Of a DNA stretch of 64,000 bases, positions 61,901 through 64,000 are shown piece after piece; the first letter of the stretch is position 1, and each line of letters begins with the position of its first letter. The notes beneath the pieces are model-generated. The model did not search any database and was not told where the DNA came from. It was given only the letters and a program-made list of their open reading frames with translations. Source of the stretch: Psettodes erumei (lineage: Eukaryota; Chordata; Actinopteri; Pleuronectiformes; Psettodidae); NCBI GenBank assembly GCA_016785225.1, contig JAFBJZ010000615.1, positions 142,485 through 206,484 of the forward strand. Reading direction: 5' to 3'. Made by a program: the position numbers and the translations under genes.

Positions 61901-63676
61901 GCATATACAGGGTGTACCGCTTTGGTCAGTTCAAACAAGTGTTTGTCTACCGCTTCTTGGCTCAGGTGAGCTCACTGGTCTTTATCAGTGTTTTTCTAAA
62001 ATGTGACTCTTTTGATAGAGGAAATGTGTGTGATGTTGCTGCCAAGTGAACTCGTTGCGACATGCAGATGACCCGTCTCGGCATTTGCTGTACAGTGCCA
62101 GGCAAAGGCACTCATATTTTTATTGTTGTTGGCCTTGTCATTTTATTATCCATTTATTAACCACCTGAGGAAAATTTACGGTAGCATTGTGAGTCAGTTG
62201 GGACAAAATGTAAATCTTCCTGGGCTGCATCAAATATATTAAGGTCTTAAGAGTATAAAGGTGAAATTAATCTATAAACCTTTCAGTTTATTATTGCTGT
62301 TATTTTCATCTCCAGGGCACCATGGAGGAGAAGATCTATGATCGACAGGTGACCAAGCAGTCTTTGTCCTACAGAGTGGTGGATCGGCAGCAGATTGAGA
62401 GGCACTTCACCCTTTTTGAACTGACTGAACTTTACACGTTTGAGCCGGACCTGCTTGATGACCCAAACTCTAAAAAAAGCAAGAGGCCCACCTCAGTTTT
62501 GCCAAAGGTGACACCACAGTCCTCTTTGCCAGGGTTTCTGCTTTGATGCCACGATGATCTGTTGCCCAGCTTCCCGATGGAGCCTTACACGGCCGACTCC
62601 AGGTATGGAATGACTTTTCGTGTCTCATTCTCAGGATAAGGTCCTGGCACAGCTGTTACAAACCTGCAAAGAACAGATAGTGTCGTATCACGAGCATGAA
62701 TCTCTGCTGGACCACAAGCAGGAGGAGGAGCTCAGTGAAGCAGAACGCAAAGATGCCTGGGCTGAGTACGAGGCCGAGGTAAAACGCTGCACACCGAAAA
62801 GCATAAATTATCTCCACGCCCTCAGCTTTATAAATGGTGTTATATTATATATTATAATTCTGTGTGCTTAATCAACGGAAATGTGTCTTTGTGTTTTCTC
62901 TCCAGTCAAACATAGCCAGACTTTCTGTCAGCTTGAGCCAAGAAAACCTGGACGAGAAGACCAATGAACAGCTAATGGTATTAATAAATATCATTTTCGA
63001 AAACCCTTTCTGAGCACTGCCACTACTGATGTTTGCGTCTCCTGCAACACGTTCCGTAAAAATATTTCTTTGCAGGAACTGCTCAACAAGTGCCGAGCGA
63101 ATGTTTCGGCCGCCTTCCTGTCAGTGCAGAGGATGAAGTCTCACGCTATTGAGGACTACATGTTACGAGTGGTGAGTGACCTTGAGTTTTGGTCATGGGG
63201 CAAATGAGACTATTTAAAATACTTTAAAATGAACAAAACCTCCAGTAAGAGAATCCCACAATGCAATTTTGTGTTGTGAAAATGAAAATATTGCCAGGTA
63301 TAATAACTTTGTGGCTCCTGCTGGAGCTGTTACACTCTCCAACTGGCCCTTGCAAGCGTTCTTCCAGTTTTGATTTTTTTATTGTATTAACACATTACAA
63401 TTTTAATTTATTTTCGATGCAACACATTACTCGGCAGAGAACAGAAGATGCAAGCGGCTCATAGTATCAACCTTATTATAGGTTGCAGTTGAGGGTCAGG
63501 ATATGTTTGTACCTTGTGATGTAAACGGTGATGTGTTTATGTTACAGCGGCAGCAGTATCCTCAGCTACCGGAATACCACGTTAAGGCCAAAGCTCTGAT
63601 TTGGAGACTGTGTGATGAAAAGGAGCAGGAGCGTAGACAGGCCTTTTACCAAGATGTTCTTGCACAGCAACAATCG
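46930..63676 (+). CDS. atrx: atrx, SNF2-family chromatin remodeller (3' end beyond the window)
   Basis: ATRX is a nuclear ATP-dependent remodeller that loads H3.3 with DAXX at heterochromatin and telomeres. I find 34 in-phase exons, 1,873 residues: 46930-46949, 47563-47681, 47767-47822, 48381-48409, 49182-49303, 49500-49616, 49985-50094, 50745-50812, 50915-52695, 53228-53291, 56594-56739, 56937-57095, 57184-57292, 57620-57686, 57858-58040, 58161-58299, 58534-58643, 58842-58985, 59060-59237, 59346-59483, 59821-59996, 60088-60205, 60497-60627, 60712-60785, 60939-61033, 61118-61274, 61388-61479, 61577-61682, 61788-61965, 62316-62507, 62635-62778, 62906-62977, 63076-63171 and 63548-63676. The ADD domain spans about residues 160-270 (VSCTACGRQVNHF, WCAEGGNLICCDFC). 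Walker A GLGKT is at 1127-1131, the DEGH box at 1248-1251 and the helicase C motif STRAGSLGINLVAANR at 1610-1625. The acidic middle exon is 1.8 kb, shorter than in mammals. Confidence 0.96.
53728..53872. mobile_element. Putative 145-bp MITE in atrx intron 10
   Basis: AGGTGAAGTATAA at 53728-53740 is repeated as its exact reverse complement at 53860-53872. The similarity decays inward over about 15 more bases. The interior is CpG-rich, unlike the AT-rich intron around it. I see no clear target-site duplication, so the family is unassigned. Confidence 0.45.
54320..54325 (+). terminator. Intronic AATAAA in atrx intron 10
   Basis: A canonical hexamer lies 1.0 kb into the largest internal atrx intron (53292-56593). 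It could support a truncated transcript encoding the ADD domain. No transcript evidence is available here. Confidence 0.25.
56012..56048. repeat. Palindromic A/T hairpin in atrx intron 10
   Basis: ATTACTTTTTTT and AAAAAAAGTAAT form an almost perfect inverted repeat with one spacer base. GGTTA and TAACC flank it outside. Confidence 0.7.
56152..56179. repeat. Second palindromic hairpin in atrx intron 10
   Basis: Arms TTTCTCGCTTTTT and AAAAAGCGAGAAA match over 13 bp with a two-base loop. It lies 39 bases before an AATAAA at 56218-56223, which is followed by GT- and T-rich sequence. Confidence 0.75.
56218..56223 (+). terminator. Intronic AATAAA with GT/T-rich downstream sequence in atrx
   Basis: Hexamer with TGTCTCTGTC and T-rich runs in the next 80 bases, which resembles a complete cleavage/polyadenylation site. 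It lies inside the same large intron, 371 bases before the next exon. Confidence 0.35.
60355..60450. repeat. Copy of a T-rich GACATAnTATA repeat in an atrx intron
   Basis: Contains TTATGGCATTTTGTATTTTG and GACATACTATAATAAGGCAT, sharing the GGCATTTTT and GACATA blocks with the larger copy at 63.7-63.98 kb. Confidence 0.45.
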
Positions 63677-63705
63677 GTGAGTCAGTTTTACTCACGTAAA
63701 TGTGC

Positions 63706-63737
63706 ATTGAGTTGTGGTCAGAAGTTTACATACACCT
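63706..63737 (+). mobile_element. Possible Tc1/mariner-type terminal fragment
   Basis: The string GGTCAGAAGTTTACATACAC (63717-63736) closely resembles the inverted-repeat ends of fish Tc1-like transposons as I remember them. No transposase or partner end is visible before the window stops. Confidence 0.4.
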
Positions 63738-63979
63738 TTTTTGTGTTTTTGTGACATACCAAAATATGACCTTTTTTAACCTGTTTTGCATTTCTAACAC
63801 CCTTTAACCTGTGGAAAGGTTAAGAAACACTGTTTAGTGATGTTTTGGGGCATTTTTAGCACTTTTCATTTTTTGTCATTTTTTGCATTTTTCGACATAG
63901 TATAGTATGGCATTTTTTTGTGTTTTTGTGACATACCAAAATGCGACCTTTTTTGTTTTTTTTTTTGCATTTTAAACAC
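63737..63979. repeat. T-rich direct repeat, two copies of a roughly 176-bp unit
   Basis: The block TTTTTTGTGTTTTTGTGACA followed by TACCAAAAT, GACCTTTTTT and later AACACC occurs at about 63737-63800 and again at about 63913-63979. Between them is GACATAGTATAGTATGGCAT. It lies in the intron after the last atrx exon seen and runs to the window edge. Confidence 0.65.
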
Positions 63980-64000
63980 CTTTCTTCCTATATAGAGGTT

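Noticed and set aside
62091..62125. TACAGTGCC-type string resembling another Tc1-family end
   Set aside because: Only a short partial match in an intron, with no partner inverted repeat nearby.
63737..63979. Spaced direct repeats considered as an array of the CRISPR kind
   Set aside because: Only two long copies, T-rich, in a vertebrate intron; no uniform spacers or associated genes.

Overview
This window is from a ray-finned fish nuclear genome, most likely a teleost and possibly a percomorph. The genes have many small exons with GT-AG introns, often only 80-300 bases long. Simple repeats (CA, TA, ATT, homopolymers) are frequent, and the proteins are clear vertebrate orthologues. I see no prokaryotic operon, CRISPR array, tRNA or rRNA.

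Layout: (1) 1-6.4 kb, + strand, the 3' half of brwd3 (two bromodomains and a low-complexity tail) with a long 3'UTR. (2) 9.6-14.5 kb, - strand, tent5d, a cytoplasmic non-canonical poly(A) polymerase with an unusual insert of about 390 residues. (3) 15.2-18.4 kb, + strand, chmp1b (ESCRT-III), head-to-head with tent5d over a CpG-rich promoter. (4) 20.8-23.6 kb, + strand, a RagA/B GTPase gene (mTORC1 nutrient sensing). (5) 25.7-28.8 kb, - strand, cnga2, the olfactory-type cyclic-nucleotide-gated channel subunit. (6) 28.8-33.6 kb, mostly gene-free, with one possible unrecognised coding exon. (7) 33.6-45.5 kb, - strand, pls3 (T-plastin, actin bundling) with a large 5'UTR intron. (8) 46.9 kb to the window edge, + strand, atrx (ADD-domain SNF2 chromatin remodeller), missing only its 3'-most part.

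From general knowledge, the human counterparts BRWD3, TENT5D, RRAGB, CNGA2, PLS3 and ATRX are all X-linked. The window is therefore a compact fish block equivalent to parts of the human X. Two neighbours, chmp1b and the Rag gene, are multi-exon here, whereas human CHMP1B and RRAGA are intronless autosomal retrogenes. The fish loci therefore preserve the ancestral intron-bearing form. The genes do not form a pathway; what they share is location.

The most noteworthy observations are: the large acidic insert and an active-site Ser-to-Ala change in tent5d; a splice acceptor fused to a donor motif just before the tent5d start codon; three genes whose 3' splice sites use TG repeats in place of a pyrimidine tract; a one-base frame break in the GGA tract of brwd3; pore changes in cnga2; a changed EF-hand in pls3; and hairpins plus polyadenylation signals inside a large atrx intron.
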